DNA of 64,000 nucleotides from Rhinopomastus cyanomelas (GCA_013400115.1 VXBP01001113.1:558582-622581), one strand, 5' to 3'; numbered from the stretch's first letter, positions 11,217 to 24,883 are shown. The notes: generated by a model from the sequence alone, not told the origin. Translations and numbers: made by a program.

Positions 11217-14200
11217 TAATCAATGGAAATCTAATTTTGATTTTCAGATACATGGCACCAACCATCTGAGAAGCTGGGCAGAGGAAAAATCTTAAAAGTA
11301 ATAGCAACTTCTCCTCCAAATACATATTCTTTCACCACTAGTGTATAAACCAAACCTAGACTTGATCCGTGTCTCAAACATGAGAGAATGGGACTCGAGC
11401 ACTATTCTAGAGAACCCATCCACAGTCCAGCACCCAAAGCTTCGTCATCTAGAGCAACATCACATTTCCTGCTTGAGACATGGTGCTACTGACTTCATGG
11501 GGTATCAGCAGTTCTCTCACTTCAAGGTCTTTTTCTTTTTAAGGGCAATGCCAGACACTCAGAGAAGCCAAAGTTTTCAAGCTCACTCAGTGAGTAAGTC
11601 TGGCTTTCTCTGACACCCCAGGATGAGCAACCACCAGAAAGGAGATGATCAGGCATTTGCAAGGACTACCCCTGTCACCCCAGGATCAGTTAGTGGGAAC
11701 CGAGCTGTTACTGCTTCTCTTCTATCAGTTACGGCAGGAGCTTCCTTGCCTTGTGGCTGAGGCTGTGTTGTACCAATGACTTGCAGAACATAACTAAACC
11801 ATGTAAAATGTCATCCTGTGTTTGCCATTAATAAGCTTTCAATTAATAATACAAATTTCCATGAATACCCTGAGCCGAAACTCAGTGCAGTGCTGCCTGG
11901 CAGAGCCAATCAGGGAGCTCTCAGAGTCAAGACACAATTAAGTACTTTTGCTTTCCAGGAAAGATCATTCCTTGCTGCTGCAGTTGGAAACCCCCAATCT
12001 CAGCACATACGCAGATCACACAGCCCCACATGGGGTAAGAACTCCTATGGCTTACGGGACCCCAGGAAAGCCTTTGGACTGGGGTGCAAAGGCTTTATTT
12101 CTAAATATTGCAAGCCCTGATTCTGCTTACTTGCTGTTGTAAGTTACCCACCGATGTACAAGGAGTTGATCCGTGGAAAACAAGTGTGAATGCCAGAACT
12201 GGAGCTGAGTTTAGCATAATAAAAAATCAAAAGCACCCAAAATCACGGGCACTATTGCAATGCCAGCAAGTCTTCCACCACACATGCAGCTCGTCAGTAC
12301 TCAGAGTATACACAGGAACTTCTTAGCACAAGAACACAGGAAGCTACGGGCAGATTTAGGTCTGCATCAAATACACATCAATTTTTCTGAAGGCAGACCT
12401 AAGAAAGATGAGGACATCGCCCAGGCCATTTGTATGCCACTCATACACACGAAAGTAGAGACAATAAACTCACTGTCACCTGCCCAAACCCCGCAGCCTC
12501 TGCTCCTGCACAAGGCTCACCTTACCTGCAGGAAAATATTTCTCTATCTGGTACACAAAACCACTGAGCACACCCAAGGGCACCTCTCTCACAGACACAC
12601 TGAGCAAGGCATCTCCCTTATTCCTGCATCACTTGTGCAACTCTGCTCTGTGCCTACGGTCATATACAATCCCTTGCAGTCTGTACACATCTATGTCCAC
12701 AACATACACACCCTCTCAGGAAGCAGGCATGCAGACACGCTCACGTACACACCACCCCCAGGAGGAGCTCCAGGTATTGTGAGGTGATCCTACTGGCTCA
12801 GAGAGCCCGGGGAATGGAATAATTAATTTTCTGACAAGCAAGAATATCACACAAAGGCAGCCACCCGGACATCGTGGAACATTTCCAGTCAATATCCATG
12901 CAATCCGGATATTTGGATTCACCCATCCCCAGCTTCTGTTCTCAGCAGTGCTGACAGCAGCAAAGCTGAGCTTGCTGTGCTGACTGAGAAGGCCTCCCGG
13001 ATCTGGCTGGCTGGCCTGGATGGCAGAAGACAGCTGAACTGCTGTGCATAGCCATCTAGTCCTTCCCACCAAAGACAGAGAGACCTTGCCAGCTTCTATC
13101 CATCATCCTACTGCTCCCAGATGAAATGTATTGCCCCCCAATATCTGCTCCCCACTCTGATGTCTAGGGCAGGGGAGAGAATTGCACAAGTAGCATCAGC
13201 CTGCTCAAACCTGACAATCCTCCCTGGTGAAGAATTAAGGGCAAGTCCCTGATGCAAGGACACTAATTTCCCAAGCTACTTCTAACATCCCTAATCTCCT
13301 CCCATCCTGACTTCAGTCAACTTGTTAAAATGCTTGTGGAGAGCAACTACAGACCCTTGAGGACAGGAAAAAGGAAGCTTAGAGAAAGAGAGGGACAGGG
13401 AAGCTAAGCAGAGCAGTATTCATAGACTGTGGCTAAAACTGAACCCAGACGCAGAGGATTCCCAGCTACAGTGCTATGATGCTCCTCAGGACTGACATAC
13501 AGCTATTTGATTCTGTGCAAGTGTTGCTTTATCATGACTGAGCAGTCTAGACAGAAACAGAAAGAACAAGTTTACCATGCTAGACATCTGACTCCCATCT
13601 CTGCTTTCAGGTTTGTAAGTGACCAGGGAGAGTCACCTCTGTTCTGCAGCTGTAAGATTAACATAGGAATCCTTGGCTTGACTGTTTTGCCTGTAAGCTC
13701 CTCACATAACAAACTCTTCCAGAATTCTGGTCAAGAGCTAGACCAAGACAGTGTTAGCTGCAGGATCTCTGGCTGCTGGAAAAAAAGGCACAAGCACATG
13801 TGGCTTGATGCACAGGTATGTTCACTCACAGGTTGTCCAAGACACACGTGTTTCATTGCTCCTTGCAAGGTGACACACATCACATCAGCAGTGTCTGCTC
13901 ACATCCACCTGAGTGATTTTATATTGGAATTCACATGAGGGAAGAAAATATCTGGCACAACTCCTTCCAGGAGGAAGGACCCGAGGACAGGAATTTAATT
14001 GTATCCTCTTAGAAGGGAATTTGCTGAAAATGTTTACAAGAATTTAAGTCTGAGCCAAACTTCAGTGTGAGAAAGTCAACTTTCCATCGTGACTGTTTGT
14101 TTCTACAAACCTTCTTGTTCGGATCCTTCCCAGTACACTCAGGTTGCTGAAAATTTTCATCCACAGTTGTGACACTTAGAAACTGCTCCTTTGCATGCAC

Positions 14201-15868
14201 GAAAAATCTCTTCATCTTCTTTTTTCTCTGAAGGAGCAAGGAAAAGAAATCAGAGGAATTATCTTACTGTAAAATGGAGGCTTATAAGTAAAAGCAGAGT
14301 CATGAAATACACAGCTAAAGGTCCTTAGCATGCTGAACTTGTTTTTTCAGCTCCTGCAGTTGTTGCCTCTCCACAAGAGCTCAGTGTCTCACTATTTATA
14401 TTTGCTAATAGGTCCCACAAAAGAGAGGAAGAACTGTTGTATGAGTCTGCCCCAATCTGGGGTACTTCAGGAAATTCCCATGTGTATATACAGTCCAGAA
14501 GTCAAGACATTCAAATACCTGCCTAGGAAAAGATACCTCTAACTATTCAAAGAGTGACGTACCAATGGGACGAGGAATTAGCCAGAACCCTGGATTAGAC
14601 AGGGATTCCAGCGGCACTCTCCTCACACTAATGTGACTTCGTAGCTTCGCATGGATGGGCTAAGGCTGCTCTGCCAAAGACCCTGGGATTAAAAGAACCC
14701 GATAAAACCAAAACAAAAACCCACATGTGGAATTTTCAATACCACCAAGAAGGTTTAGGGGTGCAAGTCAGTGAGATGTGTGTTCCTAAGATACTTCAAT
14801 GCTTTGCAGGATTTCCAGCCCTAGGAGTAAAAGAAAAGGCCGGGGAAATGTGTGGCTGCTAGGCTAATGCAGCTTAATTTTTTCCAGCCCCCATGTACTC
14901 TTTGACTTCACTGCAGAGCACTGATCTCACTTTCTTGCACCGTTTACATCCAGGCAGGCACACACATTTCACAGGAGAGTGTACAATACGCAGACCCAGG
15001 CATGGGAGTGTGTTTACACGTGTGAAACAACTGGGTGTTTACAAGTATTGAATCCATTACAAGGGGTAAAAAACCCACAGTGCTACTATGAACTGCTTCA
15101 TTAATCTGTCAGTCAGAATGTTTTCTTTCTTTCACCCCTCTTCCATGTTACTCTGTGTATTGGAAGTGAAGCATGTGTGTTTGCATCCAGTGTATTATTT
15201 CAGACAGCACAGACACAACAGACAGACACGGCCCAGAAATGGGTATGTTTTCACTGCTGCCTCCCCAAGAGCCTAGCTCTGGCCTACCCTCTGGACTTTG
15301 CTAGCTATGGAGATACCTCACACAGTCATTTATCACATAGACCCTGGTCAGTGGCACCAGGGTCCAGCGTTGCTTCCCCAGGCAGCCTGGCTGCTGCACA
15401 GGAAAAGGGGTCTGTGTGCAGTGTGTTTGCAGTTTGGAAGCACTGCTGATGGGCTAGTCCCCAATAAGCCCCCCAAAAGTGCTGATGTGCTGAAAGCAGC
15501 TGACACTGATGGATCTGCTCTCATCTTGCCTTTCAGTCCTGCTGCAAGAGAAGAGAGAGAGGCAGAGAAACAAAGGCAGAGATTAACTCTTTTGTCACAG
15601 AGCTCTGCAGTTTTACAAGGCAAGATAAAGCTGCTGTCCAGGTTGGGTGCAGATGGGACCAGCTCAGCACAGTCTGTCTGATTCTCAGTGGAGCCCAATC
15701 CAGGGGAAAAAAAGCCTGAACTGCACAATGATTTACTGACAGGGCCACTGCTGCCTAACTGAGCTTTATAACTTCCCTTGTGGTTGCAGCCACAGCCAGC
15801 GAGACCTGGCAACTGAGTATTAGGCAACTGAGTCTCTGTGGCCCTACTAGAGTAAGGTGGGGCTGCAC
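11217..15868. other. Unique non-coding DNA without a recognisable feature
   Basis: This is mixed-composition DNA with no repeat family I recognise. The longest frame is 12260-12787 on the plus strand (175 codons). It has no domain, signal peptide or membrane segment and is rich in His, Thr and Ser as expected from CA-rich sequence, so I treat it as chance. Confidence 0.5.
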
Positions 15869-15928
15869 AAAGTAACCTCCAGCAGCCCCTTCCCACCTCA
15901 ACCATTCTGAGACTCTACGATTCTTCCA
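15869..15928 (+). repeat. CR1 LINE, 3'-terminal remnant
   Basis: CCCCTTCCCACCTCAACCATTCTGAGACTCTACGATTCTT follows the CR1 3' end (CCCTTCCAACC, CAACCATTCTATGATTCTATGATT) with several substitutions. Only about 60 bases are recognisable. Confidence 0.6.
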
Positions 15929-18529
15929 GACCTGCACACCAGCCATTAAACTGACAACACTGCTTGCACCCACACTGCTTCAAGCCATAGATACCCTTGG
16001 ACAAAGCCACCCAGTCTGATTAAAGCACACAAGTGCGGGCCCTTGAGGCACAACGTGCGATGCTCAGCCAGCAAGGCACGCTCCCGTGGATAAAGGCTCA
16101 ATAAACACTGACATCCAGGTGGGCTCGTACCTTCCTGGCTATGAAATCAGAGTAGATTTTGCTTGTCATTGATGTCAGACTCCTTGGATCAAGTTCAAAG
16201 TGCCGTTTGTGATGCCCCATGTGACCCAGCCAGAATATTTTGATATCATTCCACTAAATCAAACTACGTTTTACCAAAATTGAGCTACCTGGGGGAATAG
16301 ATCCACTTGGATCAAGCTTGTGTTTCCAACAAGCTCAGATAGGAACCCCCAATGTGCATTTTCGTGCCAATCAGCTGCACAAGAAACATTGGAAAGGCTG
16401 CCCTCTTTTTTTGTGCTAGGAAGAAACTTCAGCCAAAGAGCAGAACTGACACCTGCTAGATCTCCTCTCTCTGAAGGTATCCACATGGTCACATACAGAG
16501 TCCAGGGCAAATACAGCCAGAAGTTCAGCCCATCTCTTGCAGTGCCTTTGCTTAGCTGTATTTAGCACTGACACCGCCAAAGGTAGAGCAGGACCCAAAA
16601 TTCTCACATGCCCAGCTATAGGACCAAGTGCCTTCAGAACAGCAGGGTGCACTACGTTAAGCATGAGCACACAGGCAGATACCTGTATTAAAAATAGTAA
16701 CAAAAGGGTAATAACAATAATACTACCAATCCTAATAACTCCTATTAACCAAAGTGTAAAGCACCACTTCTCTTCCTATGGAAAATCACCTTTCACTTTT
16801 AACTTTGATTTTCCTTGATTAGGGGAAGTGAAGAGAGGGAACTTTTCTAGATAGTTCTCAGATATTAAAAAAATCCTACAACCACTGCAAACGTGGCCAC
16901 TTGCCATTTTCAATTGAAACTGCTACTTTTCAAGAAATGTATAATTTTAATCAAGAAAAAGATAATGTCATGAGAAAGCCATTTCCCCACTGGGAAACAC
17001 CACTGAGCTCTAACACTGCACAACAACACTTCTTGCCTGGATTTTCCGAGCCCTGCTTGCCCTGCAGTTCTGTTGCACAGTTCGGGGGTGTTGCCAGCAG
17101 CTTCAGGAAATCCAGAAACAGGGCAAACTGCAAATTAGCAGGAATATAGGAGGCAGAAGCTGGCCCCAGCTGAACACCAGGATTATTCTGGGTTTCTGTC
17201 AGGTTTGGGGTCTTCTAGAGCCAAACCCTAAGCAGCTTTAAAAATACACAGAAAGAATCTATCAAATCAGGAACAGAGCCACCATCAAGTGCATGGGCAG
17301 AGACGACTACGTTACAACTGGACGTAGGCACACTCGGAGGAAGGCACGTGAGCACTCTGCTGACCAGACAGTCCTTCCTTCCAAATTCAAATGAAATCTC
17401 CAAGCTAGCAAACAGAAAATTAAGGGCCAGGAGAGGAGTCCTGAGGCTCTTGTTTTGTTCATTTTTAGAGTAAAAATGGCCTATTAATTTTTTTTTTAAA
17501 TCTGATATTTTGTGAGGAAATCTTGACATGCTCTTTGCTGCATTTTTTGTCTCTTGTCCCCTATTTTCTTTTCATGAAAAATTCTAAAAGCTAAACCAGA
17601 CCCCCGGAGTCTAAAAGGGGCCTGGAGAATACTGCTCCTGTCTAGAGGATGACTTGAAATGAAACTTGAAGTAGAGGTCTGTTCAACAGCCTGAAAACAG
17701 CTTTGAAGTGTCTAAGTTTCCCACCACACACAAATAACAAAAATCATGTCACCATGTAGGATGCAGACAGTCTAGAAAACAAACCCACCAAGGAATTATT
17801 GATCATCTCTTCACATGTCCTTAATAAAATCTTGGTCTGAAAATCTATCCCCCATATGCCATCTGACACACACTGAGATGAAATATGGTGTGTGCTCTTG
17901 GCATCTAACACTCTGATGAACCATTTGTGAAGTCTCTGCAGAATTTCATGTTCTTCATAGCGTGCTTTTCCAGGGGACTGATTGCCAACTTTAAAAGTAA
18001 AAATCAGTCTCTGAAGGGCTTGTTTATGTCAGTAACTTTTGCAGACTCACTCAGGAACAGCCCAAGGTCCCCAGGGAGTCTGGGGACCCTGAAAGTGATG
18101 TTTGCAGCTGTAAGGAAGGGCTACATCAGCTGCCTGAACTTTCAGCCAAGGAAGTTTCCAGTGTCAGGAGCAGCCAAGTCCTGGCTGCAGACACCTATGA
18201 ACAAAACTTATCTCCCTGCCTAGTGCTGACAGCACTGAGAGGTGCTTAAGCAGGACACTTGAGCGAGCACCTGCTTTCAAGCACCTGATGAGTGTTTGCA
18301 GAACAGTGAATTCCTCATGTGCTGCAGGTCAGGCATGTGCATGAGCTGTGGAAAAGAGGAGCCCTACAGAGCCACCATGAAAATGCTCCTGCCAGAAGGC
18401 ACCTACTGGCTGCCAGAGCCTTGCACCCAAGGAGAGCATCGGCACAGGAGAGAGGACTTGGCTTTCACTTGACACTCACCTCAGTGCCCTCCACCCCCAG
18501 CAAGACCATTTATTCCAAGATATGAAATT
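15929..18529. other. Unique non-coding DNA without a recognisable feature
   Basis: No repeat, RNA gene or convincing exon is visible. An AT-rich zone lies at about 16690-16960, and a T-rich run at about 17489-17499. Confidence 0.5.
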
Positions 18530-18730
18530 TGTGTTTCTTTATTGTGCTTTAATGAAACCCTGTTTATTCTAGGCTTTTAATTCTTTCCATCTATTATGTT
18601 TAGACAACTCATTAACAATCATTTGTTATCATTAGACTTCAATTTTAAGCTCTTTTTCCCAGAGGATGCAGTGGAGTGCTTTTAAACATATTTGCATCAT
18701 AAACAATTTCAGGGCCCTATGTGCCATCTA
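18530..18730. promoter_or_regulatory. Candidate conserved non-coding element with an octamer-like site
   Basis: The block is AT-rich and free of CpG and repeats. It holds many TAAT/ATTA cores (CTCATTAACAATC, TATCATTAGACTT, TTTTAATTC) and an ATTTGCAT octamer, the class of site bound by POU factors, at 18690-18697, next to AAACAATTTC. Such clustering is typical of developmental enhancers, but the call is compositional. Confidence 0.3.
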
Positions 18731-20618
18731 TTACCCTGGCCTTTTCTCCCGTCTTAGAAGCCTTCCCACTTACCCAGACTGGAAGGTGCTGAGAAAGCCT
18801 GGCTAAGATTTTGACTGGATGCAGGGTAACCCCCCAAGGCCTGGAGCCACAGGGGGTTCTGCATTAGGACAGCAGCCTGGTGCATTAACAGCAAACTCTT
18901 GAAATCCCAGGTCATGTAATGGTGAGCTGCTCTTTCCACTGGGATTAATGACTACACGCTGCAGCTGAATTCATTGGAGCCTGCTAAAGATAGCATGCTA
19001 GCCTGGGATAATGCATGGGCCTCATTCTGCTCATTTATGGTTGTTCAGCTCCACTGGATTTAGTGAAGTCATTCCTGATTTGCAGCAGGGTCTCTCGTGT
19101 GCATGCTAGATAAGCACTACGTCACACTTTGCATTCATTGACAGCTCCCAGCGGGCAAAAATCTGATCCCTGTTATGTCGTGTAAATCCAGATCAACATC
19201 TACTGAGGCTGCAAGGCATCTCTTGGATATGAAGTGGCATCAGCATGCACGGAGTACGGCCTGCATGATGAAACTTGCTCCAGTAGAAGCGAGGTGTCTT
19301 AAAGAGCATGGAAAGAGCTGCCTTTCTCTTCCCATTTTTAATGAGATTTCCTTGCTGCTCATCACCAGCCTTAACCAGTGTAATGCAGAAGAAAAAAAGA
19401 AATCACTAATCTAGCATCTTTTTTAATATGTTTTGTTCTCCAAAATCTCCTTCCAAATTCCTTGGTATCTCCTTCCTTGATAAATTTTGGATGTACCAGC
19501 CACGTCCCCTCTTTCCCACATCTCAGTGAGCAACCCAATAACGCATCTGTTTAGATGAAATTTATAACTTATTAGCAGCATTTCTAGATCATCTCTGTCA
19601 GGTCCAAGTCTTGTGCTGGTGTTAATGCATTGCCACTGTTGTTTTGATATCCTAGGACGTGGCTTTTAAAGCTTGTCTGGTGGTGCTACCCCATGTCCAC
19701 TAACATGACAGGAACGCACCTTTTGGAGCTATCACGTTTTACCACAGCAGTCCAAAAGAAAACCACTGCCCAAAGGCCTCAGCTAGGCATAACTCTAAGA
19801 TCGTGCTCAACTTTAAAGACCTGGGGGTGACTCACAGTCTGCTCGTTTTTCCAAAAGTCCCTTCATATCACCAAGTGTGAAGGAGGTATCGCTCATAGTC
19901 AAATTTTGCTGGCTAAAAGCAGCAAGCTGGGCCATCAAACCTACAGTAGCTTTCTATGTGGATGCCTGTAGCTTCAAAGAACTTAAAAAACTCCATACAT
20001 GATATTGTGGACTGTTCAAGAAGGTTTTATACCTTTGATGTACCTTACAGCTGGTGCTAGAAATACAGATGATGCACCCTGCACGCTAAACAAAACCCTG
20101 CAAAAAGTTTGCATCCTTCCTGTTGTTATTCTGAGCCAACTGAAGTTACTGCTGTTAAGTGAAAAGTCATGACTGACTAACTGGATTTGGGAAGGCAGAA
20201 CACCCATTGGGGCCAGGTTTAATACACATTTCTTTGCAATTTCTAAAGCCATTGGCAAGCTAGAAGAGGCAAGATCCATCCATCCTTGGATCCATCTCCA
20301 GCTCAGATAAAAGGGATTAGCTCGTTGCTGAATGAGTTCTCTGTTGCCTTGTGTCCATGGAGCATTCCAATTCGAGCACCTGTGTCAGTCTTTTTTGGCT
20401 GGTTTGTTTTTGAATCTGCCTCATGCAGCTCCTAAGTGTCTTGTCCCCAGTCTGGTCCTGTGCTACTCACCATCTGTCCTGCTTTCTGTAAATATGAGTC
20501 TGCTCCCCCAACAATGTGCTCTCCCATGGTTTTGAGGGATATTTGTACTAAACTCATGGACATGACTATACCTGTACTCCTGGATGGCTGGAAGTTTTAC
20601 CACTATGGCTGAAGAGGT
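18731..20618. other. Unique non-coding DNA without a recognisable feature
   Basis: No repeat family or gene is recognised. Short frames are scattered over both strands with no domain content. Confidence 0.5.
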
Positions 20619-20680
20619 TCACAGAAACACAGAATATTTTTGCTTGGAAGACACCTTTAAGATAATCTAGTCCAATAATT
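20619..20680 (-). repeat. CR1 LINE, 3'-terminal fragment
   Basis: TCACAGAAACACAGAATATTTTTGCTTGGAAGACACCTTTAAGAT plus ATCTAGTCCAA is the reversed 3' end of a CR1 copy of a different subfamily from its right-hand neighbour. It ends abruptly where the next copy begins, so two CR1 insertions abut here. Confidence 0.75.
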
Positions 20681-20689
20681 ATCATCGAA

Positions 20690-21690
20690 CTATTAGGGAT
20701 TGGAAGGGACCTTGAACGATCATTTAGTTCAATCCCCCTGCCACAGCAGGATCACTTAGACCAAGTCACACAGGAACACATCCAGACGGGTCTTAAACGT
20801 CTCCAGGGAAGGAGACTCCACAAGTCCCCTGGACAGCCTGTTCCAGGGCTCCGTCACCCTCACTGTGAAGAAGTTCCTTCTCATATTTATGTGGAAACTC
20901 CTCTGTTCCAGCTTACACCCATTGCACCTTGCCCTATCACTAGATGACATCCTCACAGAACTTGTGCTCCAGACCCTGCACAAGCCTCGTTGCCCTTGGA
21001 CCCACTCCAACACTTCTATGTCCTTCTTGCAGCACAGGGTCCAGAACTGAACACGATACTCAAAGCGCAGCTTCGCTAATGTTAAGTAGGGAGGAACAAT
21101 CACCTGCCTACTCCTGCTAGCCACCGTATTTCTACTACATGCCAGGATTCCGTTAGCTTTCACCTGGGCACACTACTGGCTCATATTGAGGGAACTGCCA
21201 GTCAATACCCCCAGTTTCTTCTCTGACATGCTGCTTTCCAACCACACATCCCCATGTCTGTAGCCTGCTATAGGGTTGTTATGAACCAAGTGCATGACCC
21301 AGCCTTTTTGAACCTCTGACAACTAACCTTGGGTCACTGATCCAGCCTGACCAGATCTCTCTGTAGAGCCTTCCTGTCCTCCAGCAGATTGACACACCTG
21401 CCCAGATGGAGTAATCTGCAAACGTGCTGAGGGTGCACTAAATCACCTCATTCAGATTATGAATAAAGATATTAAACAGAAATACCCAATACTGAGCACT
21501 GGGCAACACTGCCTGTGACCAGACACCAGACAGATTGCCAAATCCTTCCATGTGCCTAGATGCAGACTCCTGGGCCTCCAACCATGCAGTGAGCTGAATA
21601 CAACAAATGTTCTGTTTCCACAAGTATTTGGAAGTGACCTGAAGTCTGTCTATGGCATTTCCAAAGCAAGCCATTCAAAAATGGTGTGTC
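20690..21690 (-). repeat. CR1 LINE, 5'-truncated copy with reverse transcriptase relic
   Basis: Read on the minus strand, the copy ends at the left with ATTAGGGATTGGAAGGGACCTTG (3' end) and runs rightward through the ORF2 C-terminus into the palm domain. The frame at 20756-21163 retains about 135 codons of the C-terminal region (for example FHINMRRNFFTVRVTEPWNR). The catalytic box at 21411-21422 reads F-A-D-Y, because the second Asp codon has become TAC, so the enzyme would be inactive. Upstream sequence (21425-21690) keeps the segment before that box with stops. No tail repeat is clear at the left end. Confidence 0.9.
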
Positions 21691-23644
21691 TGATCTGCTA
21701 GAACAAGAAGGTTCACTGAAAGTCATTAAAATACTTTACATACTAGAGCAGACACCAAGAACTACTGGAATTCTAACTTTCTAATAAATTCTCAGAGCAT
21801 TTATTCTGATTTAACACCCACCTTGGACAAAGAAACAGGACAGGACAGGTAACATTATCATATGCTCACCTGAATCCAAGATACAGGAGTTTCAGAAGCT
21901 CAGCAGTTTTTGTGAAACATGCAGTAAAGATGGAAGAGCTGCAAACGCTACGAACCAAGAGCACAATACGCCACTCACATAAGACCAGTAACAAGAAGAG
22001 ATGGAATCAAAATTCCCAGTTTCAGGACACTTTCAAAATACTCTTACAGGTTTTGGTTTGGCCTTTCCTTAGGATCGTGTCTGAGCTTCTAGAAAATCTC
22101 AAGATATTTCTAATCTTGCAACTGAAGCACAAGACACTCAAGATCACCGGGCACACTCAGAAGTCTGGTTATTGAAATTTGTAAGTATTTGCGGCACCAA
22201 ATACTGGGAAGAATGATCACTTGATCTTGACATCGTGCTGTTCCTGTCGAAGCAGAAGAGATAAAGAGGATCAAAGGTAGAAACAGGCCTCTTTCTCTTC
22301 TACCTGTTGCGTTATTTTTAAAGAAATAATTATTTTTATTGTGGTTGACAACTGCAGTGGAAATACAATGCCTGACCCACTATTTCTAACCCCCTTGAGG
22401 ATTTTTTGAGGCTCATTTCAACTGAATCCCGTTTTGCAAGCCTGATCCTTCCTCTAAGGAAGGTGCTGCAAATAGATCTTTAACATTATCACTGCTTTTG
22501 CACAACTGTATAACTCAGGCATCCTTCCCAATGGTCTTGTCACTATTGGGCTGACCACAAGCCAGAAATTGCCAGGACCCAAGCCCCCATGATCTTGGCA
22601 TTGACTGCACTTCAGAACCTGGTCCCTGAGGCTTTGCAGTTGGCTCTTGAAAATAAGAGAGACTCCTCCTTAAAATCACACTCCGTGCAAGTTTGTGTCT
22701 TCCACGAAAATTAACATGCTGGACAGCAGATGGGACAAACACATGCTAGAGGCCAGATCCTTATGTTGGTTACATCAGCATCATCTGCAAACTCAGAAGA
22801 ACAGGGCAAACAATGGAACTAGAGCAATTTACAGGAGCAGTAGGTTTGCCCTCCTGCTGGCTGACAGTAGCAGTTTGGATTTTCAGCCATGGTGGGAGGG
22901 GTGGGGAGAGAGACAGTGACACAGAAATACCTTTATACAAAATCCCAGCCCACTACAAAGCTTTTCAAATGAGACCCATGCTGTGACACTTCATATCTGA
23001 CTCAGTGCTTTTAAAAAAACAAAGAATACCTCACCCCACCACTTTGCTAATCAACAGGCTTCAAAACCACCTTTGCAGATCCACATTGCCCCCACGGATA
23101 GAGAGGTGAGTTAATTTTCCCCTCTCTGCTCCCAGGATCTGATTTATCGCTCCTAAAAGTACCTCCTTACAGTGATAATCATCACAGTGCGATCTTATGG
23201 AAGTTTCCAGCAGCACCCTCAAACGAGCAAAGACTACAGCGCTCAGAGAGTGCACAGGATGATGCATGCCACTTTGCAGATAAAGCATCTTCCTTCTTAG
23301 AAAGTTCTGACTTCTTTGAACAGAAGACCCAGTTCCTGAACCAATTTTCTTCCCCTGGCCCAGCTATCCCCTTGATTCTTTGCCTCATTGATTTGAGGAC
23401 ACTCATTCTGTCTTACCATGTCTCTTTCATAGCTTCTTTCTGGCCAATCTCAAGACCAGAAGGACCGTGCAACTTTAGGGTTCTATCAAAAGCATACTTT
23501 TCTCCTCAAGTTTTCACACATTCTTCTCTGTAGGATACAAAAACTTCGGTTCCTTTCACTAAAGTTATACCCACATACTCCTTTCTGCTTTTCAAAGGGA
23601 ATTAGGACTTGATTTCCTGAAGATGCTGTGAAATTTTTAGCGGC
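21691..23644. other. Unique non-coding DNA between CR1 copies
   Basis: No gene or repeat is recognised. A local AT-rich patch (ATTTTTAAAGAAATAATTATTTTTATTG) lies near 22312-22340. Confidence 0.5.
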
Positions 23645-24598
23645 AAGCTAGGGTCCTCCAAGGGTCGGTAATGGGGCCATTCCTATTCACTCTATTCATT
23701 AACGACTTGGATGAGAGATTAGAGTGCTCTGTCAGCCAGTCTGCTGGTGACACAAAGCTGGGAGGAGTGGCCAACACCCCTGCAGACTGTGCTGCCATTC
23801 AGTGGGACCTGGGCAGGCTGGAGAGCTGGGCAGGGAGAAGTTTAATGAACTCTAACAAAGGCCAGTGTAGAGTCTTGCATCTGGGCAAGAACAACCCCAG
23901 GTACCAGTATAGGTTGTGGACTGACCTGTTGGAGAGCGGCATAGGAGGAAGAGACCTTGGAGTCCTGGTGGACAGCAGGATGACCATGAGCCAGCAATGT
24001 GCCCTTGTGGCCAAGAAGGCCAAGAGCATCCTGAGGTGGATCAGAAGGGAGGTAGTTACCAGACTAAGATAGGTTCTTCTCCCCCTCTACTCTGCCCCGG
24101 TGAGACTGTATCTGTATAATGTGTCCAGTTCTGGGCCCCGCAGTTCATAACAGTGCAGAGTCAAGAAGATGACAAAGGGAGAAGAACACCTCCCTTATGA
24201 GGAGAGACTGAGGGAGCTGAGTCTCTTTAGCATGGAGAAGAGGAGACTGAGGGGTGACCTCATTAATGTTTATAAATATGTGAAGGGTGTGTGTCATGAG
24301 GATGGAGCCAGGATCTTTTCAGTGTCATCTAATGATAGAACACAGGGCAATGGTTGCAAGCTGGAACACAGGAGGTTCCATATAAATATGAGAAGGAACT
24401 TCTTCACACTGAGGGTGATGGAGCACTGGGACAGGCTGCCCAGGGGGGTTGTGGAGTCTCCTTCTTTGGAGATGTTTAAAGCCCACCTGGATGTGTTCCT
24501 GTGTGACTTGGTCTAAGTGATCCTGCTGTGGCAGGGGGATTGGACTAGATGATATTTCAAGGTCCTGTCCAATCCCTAATGTTCTGTGATTCTGTGAT
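23645..24598 (+). repeat. CR1 LINE, 5'-truncated copy, well preserved
   Basis: The copy begins in the reverse transcriptase palm and runs to an intact 3' end, GTTCTGTGATTCTGTGATCT. Landmarks in order are the INDLDE segment, the AxDTKL box, GRDLGVLVDSRM, the C-terminal NMRRNFFTLRVMEHWDRLP region and the 3' untranslated region with TGATCCTGCTGTGGCAGGGGG. It belongs to the same subfamily as the copies at 20.7, 24.9, 49.7 and 54.25 kb. Its frame has internal stops (for example about 24070), so it is a dead copy. Confidence 0.95.
23671..24072 (+). pseudogene. CR1 ORF2 reverse transcriptase fragment, catalytic residue lost
   Basis: This 133-codon open stretch encodes part of the CR1 reverse transcriptase palm and thumb: the FINDLDE segment near residue 10, the catalytic box near residue 24 and the DLGVLVD motif near residue 95. 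The intact enzyme copies its own RNA at a nicked chromosomal site. Here the box reads A-G-D-T-K-L instead of A-D-D-T-K-L, because codon 23746-23748 is GGT, so an essential metal-binding Asp is missing. The fragment lacks the endonuclease, the fingers and most of the palm, and stops at 24070. It has no promoter or start of its own. The first ATG is internal to the original ORF. Confidence 0.85.
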
Positions 24599-24883
24599 CT
24601 GTCAAGATAGTCAGACCTGAGAGAGACACTTGGATTTCCAACAACAGTGAATTCAGAGCAAGCACTTTTGCTTTTGGATTCTCCATCAAGTGTAGCACAA
24701 TGTATTCTGTGATCCCAGGTCAAACATATCTCCTTCATGGACAGACTCCCTGGACACATCTGGCATGTTGTCAAATTAATTTCCACTGAGCTTGATCCAG
24801 TGTTCATCAAAGTCAATAGTGATATTTCCTGGGTCATTCTGGAGGTCCAGTAATGCTCCATACCTTCCCATATGTAATCATTT
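24599..24883. other. Unique spacer between two CR1 copies in opposite orientation
   Basis: These 285 bases show no repeat signature. They separate the plus-strand CR1 ending at 24598 from the minus-strand CR1 starting at 24884, so the flanking copies form an inverted pair with their 3' ends facing each other. Confidence 0.5.

Noticed and set aside
12260..12787. 175-codon plus-strand open frame
   Set aside because: It has no recognisable domain, signal or membrane segment. Composition follows local CA-rich DNA, and there is no promoter or splice evidence.
15348..15905. 185-codon minus-strand open frame
   Set aside because: It overlaps a CR1 tail remnant at its start and several other frames, with no domain. 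Length is within what chance gives in 64 kb of GC-moderate DNA.
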